Below are positions 10,025 to 21,969 of a DNA stretch of 64,000 nucleotides, piece after piece. Below the pieces are notes generated by a model. The model worked only from the letters and a program-made list of their open reading frames with translations. It searched no databases and was not told where the DNA came from. The DNA is taken from the NCBI GenBank assembly GCA_021234155.1, contig JAJEKV010000046.1:6267012-6331011 (forward strand). Reading direction: 5' to 3'. A program made the translations under genes and the position numbers. The stretch is from Isoetes taiwanensis. Its lineage: Eukaryota > Streptophyta > Lycopodiopsida > Isoetales > Isoetaceae. Every line of letters begins with the position of its first letter. Positions within the stretch are counted from its first letter, which is position 1.

Positions 10025-13000
10025 TATCTATACATATATATTTGTGATAGAAGATGCTTTTCGAATATTCTTAATTGATGCTTCCTTCTAAAATTGACAT
10101 TCAGGTTTTTGAGAAAAAAAAATAGGGCTCCCCTTTTTTTTTGGAAAGGACAACAAAAACAAGGTGCTGCGCACGGAGGGTTGCCCTCCATGGTCGGAGG
10201 GTGAAGTGGCTACGATTTTTTGTTTGTGCAAAAAATAAGAACCTGCCCAATATCTCTTGGCGTAAACTGTCATCCATGTAGGTAATGACTTAACCAGGTT
10301 GACCAGTGAAGGCAGCATACATCTGATCAATTTTTTGAATTTCATTGACTCCTTGATTAGAGAGAATAAACATTATCATGTGTTTAGCAATGAAATTTTA
10401 CGCCGGGGATGCAACAACTTCATTAGCTTGCCATCTTACATCTTTCATCGTACCCTATACATTCATTGACACCTTGAATGAATTTTGCTAATACTTACCC
10501 CACAACCACCTTGTGGTTGATGGATCATAATGCGAGCATTTGGCATGGCAAATGCATTCCTTTCTTCCCATTGCTAGGATCAATGTTGACTTGACGGGCC
10601 ATACCAAAGCATATAATGCTTACTTTTGGCTTTATCTAAATTACAAGGAGGACGTTTATTAATAGCAGCAACAAAAGCATAATAACATTCTCATTTTCTT
10701 TCATATCGATGTTACAACTCAGTAGAGACATCTCGGGAAAAAAAGTATTACACAACATTCACGACAAGATAACATTGCAAAACATTTTGAAGCCTATAAG
10801 ACATGTATAAAACAACATGAGCTATATGACATTTACCCAAGTCATGCAATCATGATATCCCAAGAATTGAATAAAACTACCTCCCCGAACAATTTATGTA
10901 CATCTGCCGGACATGCACAAATTTATACACTATGTTAAACGTTTCAAGCATATATTAAACACAAAGCTCCCAAACCGAAAGCAAAAATCTGTAAAAAACC
11001 GCAAAGGGAGAAGCAAGAAAAGAGACAAAACCAAATGACTAAGTTCAATCATAGATTTTAGTTTGTTCGATGCTTGATATCATATTGAGTGCATTATGTC
11101 CTTTTATCCACAACAAATGTCCATTACTTTTGTCCATATTATTGGCTGCTTTAGGTGGCAATGGACCTGAACGTTAGTATGTCTATGATATACCTTTTGA
11201 ATCTGTTGGGTCCAGCAGATCTATAAATCGTTAAAATATCATGGCTAGTGCCATATGTGCAAGGTTGTGCATTAATACATCACTACAAGCCCAGGGCTGC
11301 TGGGAAGCTTGCATCAATGCAAAAGTCCACATCCCACACTTTCAAATGTAGCAAATAGCAAGAAATGCGTGATGTCAAATACTTCTAGATGCAAAAAAAG
11401 TTATCACAGTGGGTAAATGAGTGAGATAACCGGTTATGATGGGACGTGCTAGATGTGGATATGCCATACTGACAATCAGTTTCTTACATCAGATGCAACA
11501 AAGAAGGCAACAAACTGTCATTCTCTTTGCAGTGTTGTCCTCAGTGTGTGTCTGAACACGTTACTTCAAAAAAAGGGAAAGCAAGTACTTGCGGTGTCTT
11601 TGCAAGTTTAAGTCCTCTTTAGGATGTATTGAAGGTGGACAAATGTTCAAAATGTGTACTTGAAGTTCACTAAGACAACTGCAAGGAATGCAATGAGTTG
11701 CATTTTGAGAGAATAGACATGTGAAGGAAGCTTTAAAACTTTTTGGATATGTATGCTTTCGAATAATTAGTCTTGAAAAGTCCATATTTATAAGTAGCTT
11801 CGAGTTCCTTTAAGTCAAGAAAAGATCGGTCACATGTCATTCAAAAAAATGCGGGGATGTGTAGATGAGGATCAAAAATATTTGGAGAACATGCATGAAT
11901 AACCGGATCAACTATTTTAGTAAATGGGGAATGTAATCTCAGCCTAATAGGGCCAGATTTGGTCTTTTTATGTTTTTGGGGCTTCCACAATGATATTGAG
12001 GGCACACAAATTCATGTTCACACCGGATAACATTTATGGGATCAAGCTCTGTTGAATATGTATGGGTTTAAGCTACCAAGCCCAAAACTTTTCGACAACA
12101 TATTCCCCTGATATTGTAGCATGGAAAGCTATATCCAACCCACAGAAGGTGTACTTGATGCCTTTTCAGCAAATGCAATATGATGATGGGAGATGCTGAG
12201 AAATTTGAGGATTTATGGAAGTGTGCCCATTATAATATGCTGCTGCATATGCGGTTGGTGGTTGTGGAATTTTGACATGAGTGCTACACCTGGGCAATAT
12301 GATTTCTTCTTGTTAAAGAATCGCAGTGGGCCTGCTCTTTGTGGTCAATTGCCTGGATGAATGAAGATTGGCATTTTGCTGATCCAGCATTGGCTTTTTG
12401 TTGATCCAGCACGTGATGTTGAAAATACATAGATTCAAGGCATCCAAGGTTGAATGATGATTCTACTCTGTTATTACAAAGAAACAGACATTGTATGTGA
12501 GAGAACAGATGTTGATGCAACAGGAAGCAAAAATGCATTAAATTACAAGCTAAAATAATCATCTCCATCATCGCCCTCAGTTTTCATATGTTAGAGGGAA
12601 CGTCTTTCTCTAGCCCTCTATTGCCTACGAGAAAGTTCTTTATGAAAAACGTCTATTGCTTTGAAAAGTTTTTGAAGCACGTTATACAAACTCAAAATAA
12701 GCAGTTTTGGTGGTAAAATGCTCAATTCTTATCACCGCTGCACAAGGGTTTCTAACTCTAAACTCTTCCTGGTGCGCAATGTTAAACATGTTATCTATAT
12801 CCTTGAATCATGGAGAAGATAGGCTATCTTTGCAAAACAGAGGGGCAGCATTAAATCAAGCATGTTGAGCAGTATAAAAAGAAAAAGGTTCTAATTTTGA
12901 TTCTTGGGCATATCGACCTTAAGAGGCAGTGAGCAAACCTTTATATCAGCTTCCTCGTCAATGGTAGCAAGCATTAGCAGTTGTGATATGACCCGTTTGC

Positions 13001-14140
13001 AACTTGGGAATTGGACCGTTTGACCAAAAAAACGTAGCCTCACCGGTATCACTGACCAAAAAGCTAGAACACATTACTAACTAAGACAAGAGAAAGGCAG
13101 AACCATGCTTTACTTACTTTGAAAATAAACTGGGCAGAAACAAATTTGAAGGAAATTTATTCGAGGAAAGCTCCATATTATCTTCGATCTGGAATGACCA
13201 GTAGCAAATATGAGCATTTTAACCCCACAAGATCTGCTTATTCTTTGCAGCTGCAATTCATTAGGCCAATCATGTTATGGCAGCAAGATTTGAGCACATC
13301 TTTTCTGTGCTAGAACGACCTGATTATTACAAGTATGGCCTTCCTCAAAGGACCAACATACTTAATCTATTAGTAGCTGAGCTGTTCAAATATAAAGATA
13401 GATAACATTAAAGTAATTTGTATGGATTATAATTATTATTGACATCCATTCACTAACCTGGCCCGCTCCTGTATATACTTCATACCAATTAAACGATTGG
13501 TATACTGGGATATCAATCTGGAATCAGCTACAAAACATCAGTACAAGATCCCACATTTCTCTCTCTCTCAATTAAAGCATACCCCAGCTTTCTTGTTGGC
13601 CATACATATAACTTGGCCACCGGCGTGAGAGAATGACAATGTAAAATCCAGGGGCCCAAGTTCAATTGTGCCCATTATCTTGTAAGCTCTGAGTGGTAGA
13701 CATCTCTGTAAGATAAAGATGGTAGACATTACTACGATAAAGATGTCAATGATAGGGGCCAGTGGTGGCAAAGCGGACCTAGCCTTCCTTTGGGTCGACA
13801 CAGCTTACAAAGTAGGAGTTAAAGCCTAATGGGGGCACAACAACTTTGAATACAAGCCCGGTAAGCTAGGACACATCTGTTGAGATGCCAAGATTGGCTT
13901 GCAAATAGAACTCTAGAAGACGTTTTTGTTCACGGTACCCGGTTGTGATGGTACTTCTTTACCTAGTGCATCTTGTACTATTAGATTCCTACTGCTCACC
14001 TGGCCCAAAGTTATATATCGAAAAGCCAACGTAAAGTGTGGAGATAGATCGGCCTACATATTGAAATGACAATGAAGCGTTGCAAACTTGGAAAAAGCTG
14101 TCCACGATCATTATTTATCATCTTTGAAGGGGCGAATTTG
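10025..14140. other. long intergenic stretch, no gene recognised
   Basis: About 4 kb with many short open frames, none with a recognisable domain or a credible exon structure. A CT/T-rich patch at 10128-10200 distantly resembles the 3' part of the SINE at 478-628, but not enough to annotate. The rest is low-information plant intergenic DNA. Confidence 0.45.
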
Positions 14141-14145
14141 TAGCC

Positions 14146-14458
14146 TTGTGGAAAGGGAGTGGCGACCATCTTCGGAACCGGACTTTATCTCGGAAAAGAA
14201 AGAATCGACAAAGAAGAGTTCTTCAAACCAACGACACTCACAGCGATAAGCCATGGCGATATGCCTTCTTCCTTGATGAGATTCGACTTCCGGTTACGGT
14301 TCGAATATCCCCGATCCGCAGCGGCCGGTTACGGTTCGAACATCCCGATCCAAGGAGGAGACCGCCAATTTACAAAGGAAACGGCGGGTTTTTCGATCCA
14401 CGGCCTATGCTGGGTATATTACGGCATATACCTAGGATATGCCACAAACCCCATATAG
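14146..14458 (+). other. GC-richer open segment with an internal direct repeat, unknown
   Basis: Two + frames are open here (14146-14520 and 14159-14458). The composition is richer in GC than the surroundings. A ~27-bp unit, GGTTACGGTTCGAA followed by ATCCC(C)GATCC, occurs twice around 14292-14348. I do not recognise either conceptual product, and overlap of two open frames often means composition rather than coding. It may be a fragment of a mobile element or a captured exon. Confidence 0.25.
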
Positions 14459-14908
14459 CGAGGGTTTTTTTTTGGGCAACCCAAAAAATTCATTCGGTTG
14501 TAGGATCACCATCTATATGAAGAAATATGGGAACAATTCCTCATGGCAACAGTGGTGTGTTCCACATGCTCGAGGGCAAGCATCTCGAGGAGGGGGGGGA
14601 ATTGATATGGTCTGTGGGGTATGGGATAAAGCTTGGAAAGGTTGGGGCCCATTGGATAACGATTTCCTTGAAGGATCCACCCTTTTTTTATGTGTTGGTT
14701 ATCACTAGAGGTGCTAGTGCATAAAAGTGAGCCAGTAGAGAGTAATTGGCCGCCTCGATAAATTTCTTGTATAAGTAATGATGATGGGCTATGCATGGGC
14801 ATAAGAATGCAAGAAAGTTATAGGCTCGATTGGCCTGATGTCCAAAAGCACAAGATGTTAATGAGGTGTTGAATTTCATGGTGATTTACAAAATTGCGAC
14901 GGGCGTAA

Positions 14909-15155
14909 AAATGGGCTCAACTTGTGCAAGAATTTAAACAACCTTTGTGGACCTCAAAATTTATTATTTACGACCATGTGTAAAAGTGACATTCTAACAT
15001 ATATAGCTTGTGAACATCATGTGGGGACATAAAATGGGCTCAACTTGTGTGCAAGAATTTAAACAACCTTTGTGGACCTCAAAATTTATTGTTTACGACG
15101 ATGTGCAAAGGTGACATTCTAACATATATAGCTTGTGAACATCATGTGGGGACAT
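14909..15155. repeat. 123-bp tandem duplication
   Basis: Two adjacent copies of a ~123-bp unit beginning ATGGGCTCAACTTGTG at 14911 and 15034 and ending GTGGGGACAT. They differ by a 2-bp indel and a handful of substitutions. No coding function is seen. Confidence 0.85.
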
Positions 15156-15159
15156 GCTG

Positions 15160-15980
15160 CAAGATTTAAAACTTTTGCAAATCTATTTCTAGTGTAAAAA
15201 GAAAGAAGAAAATCTTTCTTGAAGAGCTCTTTCAGGGTCACTCACATAGAAGGAAAACGATGTGCTACAGCACTAAGGGTTGACCTTAAAACCGCTTTGA
15301 TGACAAATCATCTTGAAAGGGCATTGAATCCCCTGATTATGTGATTTCTTTTTCTTTTTCTTTTTCCCAAGGTGCATTGTTTCCTATTTAGAGATGGACT
15401 CCTTTTTATTCCGACAATCGCTAACAACCATATCACTGATTTGCTAATAGGAGAGGCATGTGGAGCAAGTTTCCTGCTTCAAGGACCAAAAGCAATTTAT
15501 ATCTATGCATCCGTTGTTCTAGCAATGCATACCCCTAGTGGGCCCTATTGTAATCTGTGTTTGTGCTTCACTTCACATGGCTAGACCATTGATGCCATAT
15601 CGATTGCCCTAACCATGTTCATTTGCCATGACATGGCCCTGTTCATTCATCTGCGAAATTATATGTGCCTTGTTCCCTCATCAAAGTAAAAGCCAGTTAT
15701 GGGAGCTTTACCGCTTATAGGTAGGTGGGTTAAATTGTGGGGGGAGTTACCCTTTGGAAGAAATAAGATAGATTCACAAAATCCAGTGAACCATCGTTGA
15801 ACAAAAACTCTATGAACAACACTAACGTTGCCTCACATATGTCTAGATATCACCAAACCAAGGTCACTCGCTCATACCACATAATGTTGAGGGATTTCCA
15901 ATATCAGCTATCCCATTCGCACATTTAGCAATATATTCTATCAACCACCTCCTGTAACAGTAGCCCTTCGGGTCACCCAA
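15160..15980. other. intergenic, no gene recognised
   Basis: No supported gene. A short TTTCT-rich patch near 15350-15366 is the only simple-sequence feature noticed. Confidence 0.5.
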
Positions 15981-15984
15981 AACC

Positions 15985-16109
15985 ATTTAATGGGGAGAAT
16001 TAAATAACAAATATATAAGCACATATATTTGCTTGCTAAGAAGAAATTTAATGGGGAGAATTAAATAACAAATATATAAGCACATATATTTGCTTGCTAA
16101 GAAGAAATT
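15985..16109. repeat. 61-bp tandem duplication, essentially perfect
   Basis: Copies start at 15985 and 16046 (ATTTAATGGGGAGAATTAAA) and each contains an imperfect palindrome around AAGCACATATATTTGCTT. The lack of differences between copies implies recent origin. Confidence 0.9.
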
Positions 16110-16499
16110 GTACCTGTGAAACAACCTTTGACTTTGACGTGATAATCTCATTAGGAGCCGAGCACTATATTATTTTTTTTGGATGCAAGGAGCACTAAAG
16201 CTTTCAATATGTGGCATGGACATGTTATCGTTATTGCTAATTGCTAATTGCTAGAACGCGTATTATCTTTTTGGCCTTTGGATCGTGACATAATTCGTGG
16301 AATATTCCCTGTCCACACATCCCATCCGCTAAGTTGTGAAGTCTTTCTGGGGTCAAACTGGCCCCTGTTGACCCAATTTTAAAGGGGGCGCTTGAAGGCG
16401 CCACACCATGGGTTAAGATAGTATAATGGTGTGTTATATCCATACAATACAGTGTCATACTAATACAATACAATACTGCACAACTCAAACATAGCAGCA

Positions 16500-16690
16500 G
16501 CATTCCAATATGACATGAGCCTGGGGAATCGAACCCCAGTTCCAATCCGATGCTCAGGGCTTAAACTTATCTGAAGCTTCACAATCCAGTTTGATTCCTG
16601 ATCCTGATACCGCTTAGACTTGCAATAGACCAGGGCTTGGGGAATCGAACTCCAACAAGAATCCTATGCCCTTGGCTTACCTGATGAACC
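16500..16690 (-). repeat. Pair of tRNA-like SINE heads
   Basis: On the minus strand two related segments carry a B-box-like GGGTTCGATTCCCC and GAGTTCGATTCCCC (about 16519-16535 and 16640-16655). The second has an A-box-like TGGTTCATCAGGTAAG upstream, and the first has a diverged equivalent. The segments between the boxes are alignable (TTGGAACTGG versus TTGTTGGAG). This is consistent with two diverged copies of a tRNA-derived SINE, a different family from the one at 478-628. Neither forms an intact tRNA. Nothing else is supported up to about 17.41 kb. Confidence 0.45.
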
Positions 16691-17415
16691 AGCCTTTGAA
16701 GATCTTCAACAAGTTTTTCTTTTTTGGCTATGGCAAGGATTTGCTCCAACAATGCTCCAAGCCCTACAAAACACAAATTAGGCAAAAACCCTCAAGGCAA
16801 AAACATTGGTGAAAACACAAGGCAATTTGTTCCTCTTTTCATCTGTATTACAGAAGAAAAACATAGGTCATGCTAAAACCCTTAAGGCAAAAACATTCGT
16901 GAAAACACAAGGCAATCTGCCCCTCCTTTCATCTTATCAAATACAGAGCATTTCCGACGGTTTTCTTCACGCCCTTCTGGCTATGGCGCCCTTTCGCGGA
17001 GCCCTGTTTAACTTATGCCATGGAGATGCAGAAGAGCTGGAGGTAAAAATAGTATCCGGAGGTGGAAGCAGGATCCAGACTTGGAGGAAGCCTTCGAAAG
17101 CCAACAAAATGCAAGCACAACACCAAACCGCTCACCTGTGTGCCTTGCTCCAAGACGAACCAAAGGACACCGTCTCCCCATCGCATCTAGATGCCAATCC
17201 AGCCATCTGCGCAGGCCAAGTTTGGCATCATCATCCCTGACCGCCATCTGCCCGCAACTTCTTATCCGTGGACCAACAACTAAACAATCCCAATATAGGT
17301 TCTTATCGAAACCCAGATGTAGCAAACTACGTATTCTCATATGAATACACCATGAAACATTCAATAATCAGAGTTATAAACATACGCTCTTTGATTGTGC
17401 AAACATTAATTGTTG

Positions 17416-18159
17416 GGGCAAATTACAAAAATGCCCTAGTATTTTACTTAAATTATAAAAATACCCCTGTATTTCTATAATTTATAGAAATGCCCTTGCC
17501 CTTGCCCTGCGATTTGGTCCGCAGCAGGGCCAGCCGAAATCCGATGGAGCTTTTGCCAAAATCACTGGCAGCTCCATGATCGCTTTCTTTTAAGTTCAGG
17601 ATTTCTGCAACGGGCCATTCACAAATCGATTGGAATGGAATTATATGGCGAAATCGTTTCTATATGAATCGAACGGAATTGCATGTCTTCCCAAGACTAT
17701 GGCTCTAGCGACATCTGCCATCGCCATCTGCCATCGCCTTCTATGGTTTGCCATCGCCCACCCATAGAAGCCCCACGGAGATGTTGCCCAAATCCATGCT
17801 ACACAAAGCGATGCATTGCATGGTGGGTCTGCCGCAGCTTCTACAAAGAAGCTTCTACAGGAAAGCTTGCAGAGGGAATTCAGCTGCTTGATAATCTTCC
17901 CAGCAGCTTTTGCTGCTGAAGGATATGGAAGATGCAAGGCAATGCTCTTTGAAAAGAGTTAAACCAGCGATTGCTAAACCATATAAGCAAATCAAGCTCA
18001 AATCTCAAGTTTCTGCGGCCATTCACAAATCTCTGGCTATGCCTTGCAGTGTATTTCCAGAAATAGGAGCTGGATATAGGGGCATTTCTATAATTTATGA
18101 GAATACTGGGGTATTTTCACAATTTAGATAAAATAGAAGGGCATCTTTATAAATTGCCC
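17416..18159. mobile_element. 744-bp non-autonomous DNA transposon with 80-bp terminal inverted repeats
   Basis: The left end (17416-17495, GGGCAAATTACAAAAATGCC) and the reverse complement of the right end (18080-18159, GGGCAATTTATAAAGATGCC) align over about 80 bp. The same 6-bp sequence, TTGTTG, flanks both ends (17410-17415 and 18160-18165) and may be the target duplication. The long inverted repeats and absence of a transposase suggest a MITE or non-autonomous MULE-like element. The interior is richer in GC than the ends and includes CCATCGCC-type triplet repeats, which could be captured host sequence. The flanking duplication is low-complexity and could be chance; MULEs usually make 9-bp duplications, so the superfamily is unresolved. 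Confidence 0.7.
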
Positions 18160-18169
18160 TTGTTGTTAT

Positions 18170-19200
18170 CATTAGCTTGTTTTGTTTGTTTATTAGATAC
18201 GAAACGTTCTACCTAAACGTCCATTCTAATGGCATATTTTAGTTTCATGTCATTTTTAAAGTGTTACTACCTATCTTTCACTTCATAAAAAGGACCATCT
18301 AAAGACTAACTTCCCATGAGCCTCGATACCTCAGATATCTAAGCCACGTAGCAAAGGTGGACCTCAACCCAAGTAAGTAGCATTTCCCATGGAAACCTTA
18401 ATATAACGATAGAATTGGTAGTTTGTCTCACCTCAAGGACACCTTGAGGTTTTGTGCTCATGGAATACGTATCAACAATGGCTCCATGCTATATGACCCA
18501 AAACTGTCCTCCTTTTTTTTATATACGTAAAAAAGATCATAAGGACAGATCTAAACGGTTTTTCTTATATATGTGTTTTTTAAAGTATGAGGTATATTTT
18601 ATGCCAAGGGCCCTTGTTTATAAGTTATTATACTATGCAACAACAAATATGTTATGTGCGTAGAATGTTGTACCATAAAGTATTGAATAGAGAATACAAT
18701 CTTTAGCACTTGGCACAAGATAGACGCGACACTTGAAACTCATTGAAATGCAGTGCAGACATCAATTCTGGATGTTCAGATGGGGCAATTCAGTGCCATG
18801 TGGATGAAGAAAAGGTACAGAGCTAGCTCGTGCAAGGAAATGCATAGATTCTACCAGGCAGGTACCAGCTCATTTGAAAAGAGGGGTATATGTTGACGAC
18901 TTCGTGAGTGAGTAGACACAATGCAGAGGAGGCTAGGAGACACAATGTGTGGAGTTTGAGAGAGGGTACTGAAAGGCTGGGTTGAAAATAGGGATATAGA
19001 TGTGAGAGGATGAGCGAAGGTGGGGATTAGGAACTGAATTGAATTGATTTTTATCGTGACAGGAGTGGGCCAAATGGTGGGAAGGTTCGGGGATAAGAAG
19101 TGTGAACAACATTGCAAAAGGATACATGCCACCAAAGACCAAAACAAAGAATGGAGGAAAAACTTTGATTAAGTAAAAAATGGTTGCCCAGAAGAGCATG
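18170..19200. other. upstream region of the xylosyltransferase gene
   Basis: No gene is supported on either strand. The segment nearest the gene probably holds its promoter; open frames on the minus strand here are anonymous. Confidence 0.4.
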
Positions 19201-19205
19201 GAACC

Positions 19206-19213
19206 TATAATAA
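19206..19213 (+). promoter_or_regulatory. Candidate TATA box of the xylosyltransferase gene
   Basis: TATAATAA lies about 170 bp before the proposed start codon, with a pyrimidine-rich leader following. It is the best-placed TATA-like motif, but no transcription evidence is available. Confidence 0.3.
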
Positions 19214-19381
19214 CACGCAAATAAAAAAGACTCGGTCCCTTCGTCTTTTTTAAACCCTTCACATTTTTCTCCATCCGTCTTCGACTTGCTCTCTGTAAAT
19301 TCACGCTTTCTCATACCTAGCTGTTTTCTGTGTCAATCAATCCCTTTGCTTCCTAAATTTAGGTCGCTTCGGGATTTTACG

Positions 19382-20665
19382 ATGAGCAGCAAATCTTATT
19401 TTTGGGTTTACCTCGGCTTTCTCCAATCTAAAATGCCTGAAATGTTCGGCAGGGAGGTCCAGCTTCTTCCTTCGGCTTTGGATTCCAGACCTTCCTTCAA
19501 AATCCGTGTCCGGAAGCTCCAGAAAGGTTTTCGAAATCTCCCAGTTACAATCCTGTGTGGATTTCTTACGATTTTGGTGCTTAGAGGAACAATTGGAGCT
19601 GGAAATTTTGGTACTCCCCAAAAGGATTTTTTGCAATTTAGAGAAAAAGCTCGGCTAATTAAAGCCGAAAACAGAGTCCTCGGAGAGACCACAGAGAAGA
19701 AAAGCATGCCGGCAGAATGGCTCGAATTCGAGCCCTATAGCCTGGGCCCGAAGATCACAGATTGGGATGAACAGAGAGCAGATTGGCTGAAAAAAAATTC
19801 GCCCAGCAATTCTAGCTCGAAAATTCTGCTCATATCCGGCTCTCAGCCATCGGCGTGCCCAAATGGACAGGGAGATCATTATCTGCTTAAATCCGTGAAA
19901 AACAAGTTGGATTACAGCCGAATACATGATATAGATTTCTATTATAACATGGCTTTTCTGGATTCCCAAATGGTGGGTTTTTGGTCCAAGCTTCCGCTGA
20001 TCAGGAAGGTGATGCTTGCAAATCCGAAGTACGAATGGATATGGTGGATGGATAGCGATGCGCTGATAACAGATATGGCGTTTAAATTGCCAATGGAAAA
20101 ATACAAGGATCATAATCTGGTGCTCCACGGCTGGAAGCACGAAGTGTATGAGCTGAAGAATTGGGTTGGAGCTAACACAGGAATTTTTCTGCTGAGAAAC
20201 TGCCAGTGGTCGCTTGATCTGCTGGATGCGTGGGCTCCGATGGGTCCGAAAGGAAAATCCAGATTAGAAGCAGGCAAAATGCTGACTGAATTCTTCCCCG
20301 GGAGGCCGGATTTTGAAGCAGACGATCAGTCCGCTCTGATTTATCTGCTGGCAACCCAGAAATCAAAATGGGAAGGCAAGGTTTTTCTCGAGGATTCGTA
20401 TTATCTGCATGGTTTTTGGGTTGCTCTGGTGGATCGATTTGAGAGGTATGTTGAAGAGAGCCATCCTGGTTTTGGAGACCAAAGGTGGCCCTTTGTGGTT
20501 CATTTTGTTGGGTGCAAAACTTGTGGTGGAAATGGGGACTACCCCATTCAAAAATGCTTCACACACATGGAAAGGGCCTTCAATCTTGCAGATAATCAAG
20601 TTATCAAGATCTATGGCCTCCAACACCCACATCTTAGCTCCCCACTTGTTCAAAGGAGTACCTAA
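19382..20665 (+). CDS. XXT: Xyloglucan 6-xylosyltransferase (GT34 family)
   Basis: This intact single-exon frame encodes about 427 residues. The enzyme adds xylose from UDP-xylose to the glucan backbone of xyloglucan in the Golgi. It is a type II membrane protein: a short basic cytosolic tail, one membrane segment at about residues 54-67 (LPVTILCGFLTILVLRG), then the lumenal catalytic domain. GT34 landmarks are present: PYSLGPKITDWDEQR, GDHYLLKSVKNKLDYSRIH, the metal-binding DSD in WWMDSDAL (residues 224-226), LRNCQWSLDLLDAWAPMGPK, EADDQSALIYLLA and HFVGCKTCGGNGDYP. The length suits the family (roughly 430-460). I chose the ATG at 19382; a second in-frame ATG at 19433 (MPEMFG) is possible. 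The frame extends upstream to 19286 but without ATG. The C-terminus stops soon after QVIKIYGLQHPHL, shorter than some relatives. 'XXT' is given as family name; the exact paralogue cannot be told. Confidence 0.95.
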   Translation: MSSKSYFWVYLGFLQSKMPEMFGREVQLLPSALDSRPSFKIRVRKLQKGFRNLPVTILCGFLTILVLRGTIGAGNFGTPQKDFLQFREKARLIKAENRVLGETTEKKSMPAEWLEFEPYSLGPKITDWDEQRADWLKKNSPSNSSSKILLISGSQPSACPNGQGDHYLLKSVKNKLDYSRIHDIDFYYNMAFLDSQMVGFWSKLPLIRKVMLANPKYEWIWWMDSDALITDMAFKLPMEKYKDHNLVLHGWKHEVYELKNWVGANTGIFLLRNCQWSLDLLDAWAPMGPKGKSRLEAGKMLTEFFPGRPDFEADDQSALIYLLATQKSKWEGKVFLEDSYYLHGFWVALVDRFERYVEESHPGFGDQRWPFVVHFVGCKTCGGNGDYPIQKCFTHMERAFNLADNQVIKIYGLQHPHLSSPLVQRST

Positions 20666-20728
20666 TCTATATTTTTTAGCACGCCAACCCGACCACCATC
20701 CTACTGGTAGCTTGATTTCCAGTCTTTT

Positions 20729-21110
20729 TAATCATATGTGCGGCTTCCGCATCCTCTTGTGCTTTCATAGAAGCAGTGACAAGGTCTTGAGCTATAGAGA
20801 TTCCTCCTACTATGACCCCTACATTCGCTTGGAATCACATAGGGGTATATTTGGTCCCATGTTTATACACTTATGTCCAAACATTGGCCTTCCATGTACA
20901 GGATCCCCTTGCCATCACAGCTAAAACAGCTAAAACGTGACCTCGAATCTATGACTATATTGTCGTTCCAACACTAAAATAAAATATTGTTCATTCTTTG
21001 TCTACTAAGTAGCTTGTGAATTGGGTATTGGAAGTTTCTCGGAATGACTAAGATCGAATCAATTCTTTTCCCTATAGAATCTTGGAAACAACGCACTTTG
21101 TTGATCAAGG
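20729..21110 (+). repeat. Dispersed repeat, copy A
   Basis: Aligns with 29968-30360 in the same orientation: CTTCCGCAT(C/T)CTC, GAGCTATAGAGATTCC, a TATGACC(C)CTACATT block, GGAATCACATAGGGGT versus GGAGTCACATGGGGT, and AAAACGTGACC. Divergence is substantial, so the copies are old. No coding content is evident. The copy begins about 65 bp after the stop of the xylosyltransferase gene, so it may lie in or next to its 3' untranslated region. Confidence 0.7.
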
Positions 21111-21501
21111 GTAGATTTTGTTTAAATGTAGTGTTGCAAAGTCTTTAAACATCATCTTTATCTTAGGATTGCATTTCACTAAAACGTAACATGCCAAACA
21201 AATGTATTGAGTTTATTACGCTTGCATACATAAACAATGGAGAAACGAATTTGGATCTCTTAAAAATTGTGAAAATATGCACTCTCATATAAAACACTTG
21301 TTTTGGGTGTTTTGGGCAGGGTCCCCTATTGGAAAGTTTAGAATATACAAACCTTTCCTTAGTCTACCTTAGTAAAGCAAAGGCATCTCTTCCATTTGCA
21401 TAGCTTATTGCAACAAGGAAAATCTAACCAAAGGTCATGAAACAAATGCTGAAAGTGGGGGGGGGAGGCGCTCAAATTATATTCGCCCGATTTGGGTTAG
21501 A

Positions 21502-21969
21502 CTCCCAAGGACTTGAAACCTCCCCCATTTTCTTTTGTGGAAACCTCCCCAGCTTTCGCCCAAAGCCTGGGGAGGTTTCCAACATTGCTAACCTGGGGAG
21601 GTTTCCACAGAATTCTAAAAATATAGTAATCTTTCTATTTATGACGAGCAGCTATTCATAATGAACCATACGTCCGAATTAAAAGAAAGCTTTTCGTATG
21701 CATTTCCTATTTCAGTTCTACATGCACATTCTTGAAGCATCTGGAGCGGTCTTTGGCGATTCAGTTTGTTGGCGGATTTGTACGATTCAAGCAGGGTTTG
21801 TTCTTGCAGGGTTTGTTCTTGTCATGATTTGCTGCAGTAGCTTTTTGGCTACCGATTCTTACAAACTTTGTTCTTGCATGACTCTTAACAGGCACGATTT
21901 TGGCATCTAGTTGGATCGACTCAACGCCATATCGACTCTGGTTGGGCTTGCAATCTTTCTGGAGGCACG
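21502..21969. repeat. Direct duplication with 801-bp offset, left copy
   Basis: About 468 bp matching 22303-22770 with only a handful of substitutions. It includes four GGGGAGGTTTCC-type motifs near its left end, then unique-looking sequence containing a small internal repeat (GCAGGGTTTGTTCTT twice). The high identity suggests a recent event. Confidence 0.9.

Noticed and set aside
10128-10345. SINE 3' fragment and minus-strand 85-codon frame
   Set aside because: Similarity to the 478-628 SINE tail is limited to GGAAAGGACA and TTGCCCTC; the frame has no domain.
16806-17364. Open frames of 100-144 codons on both strands near 17 kb
   Set aside because: Frames overlap on opposite strands with no recognisable domain; likely chance in GC-richer DNA.
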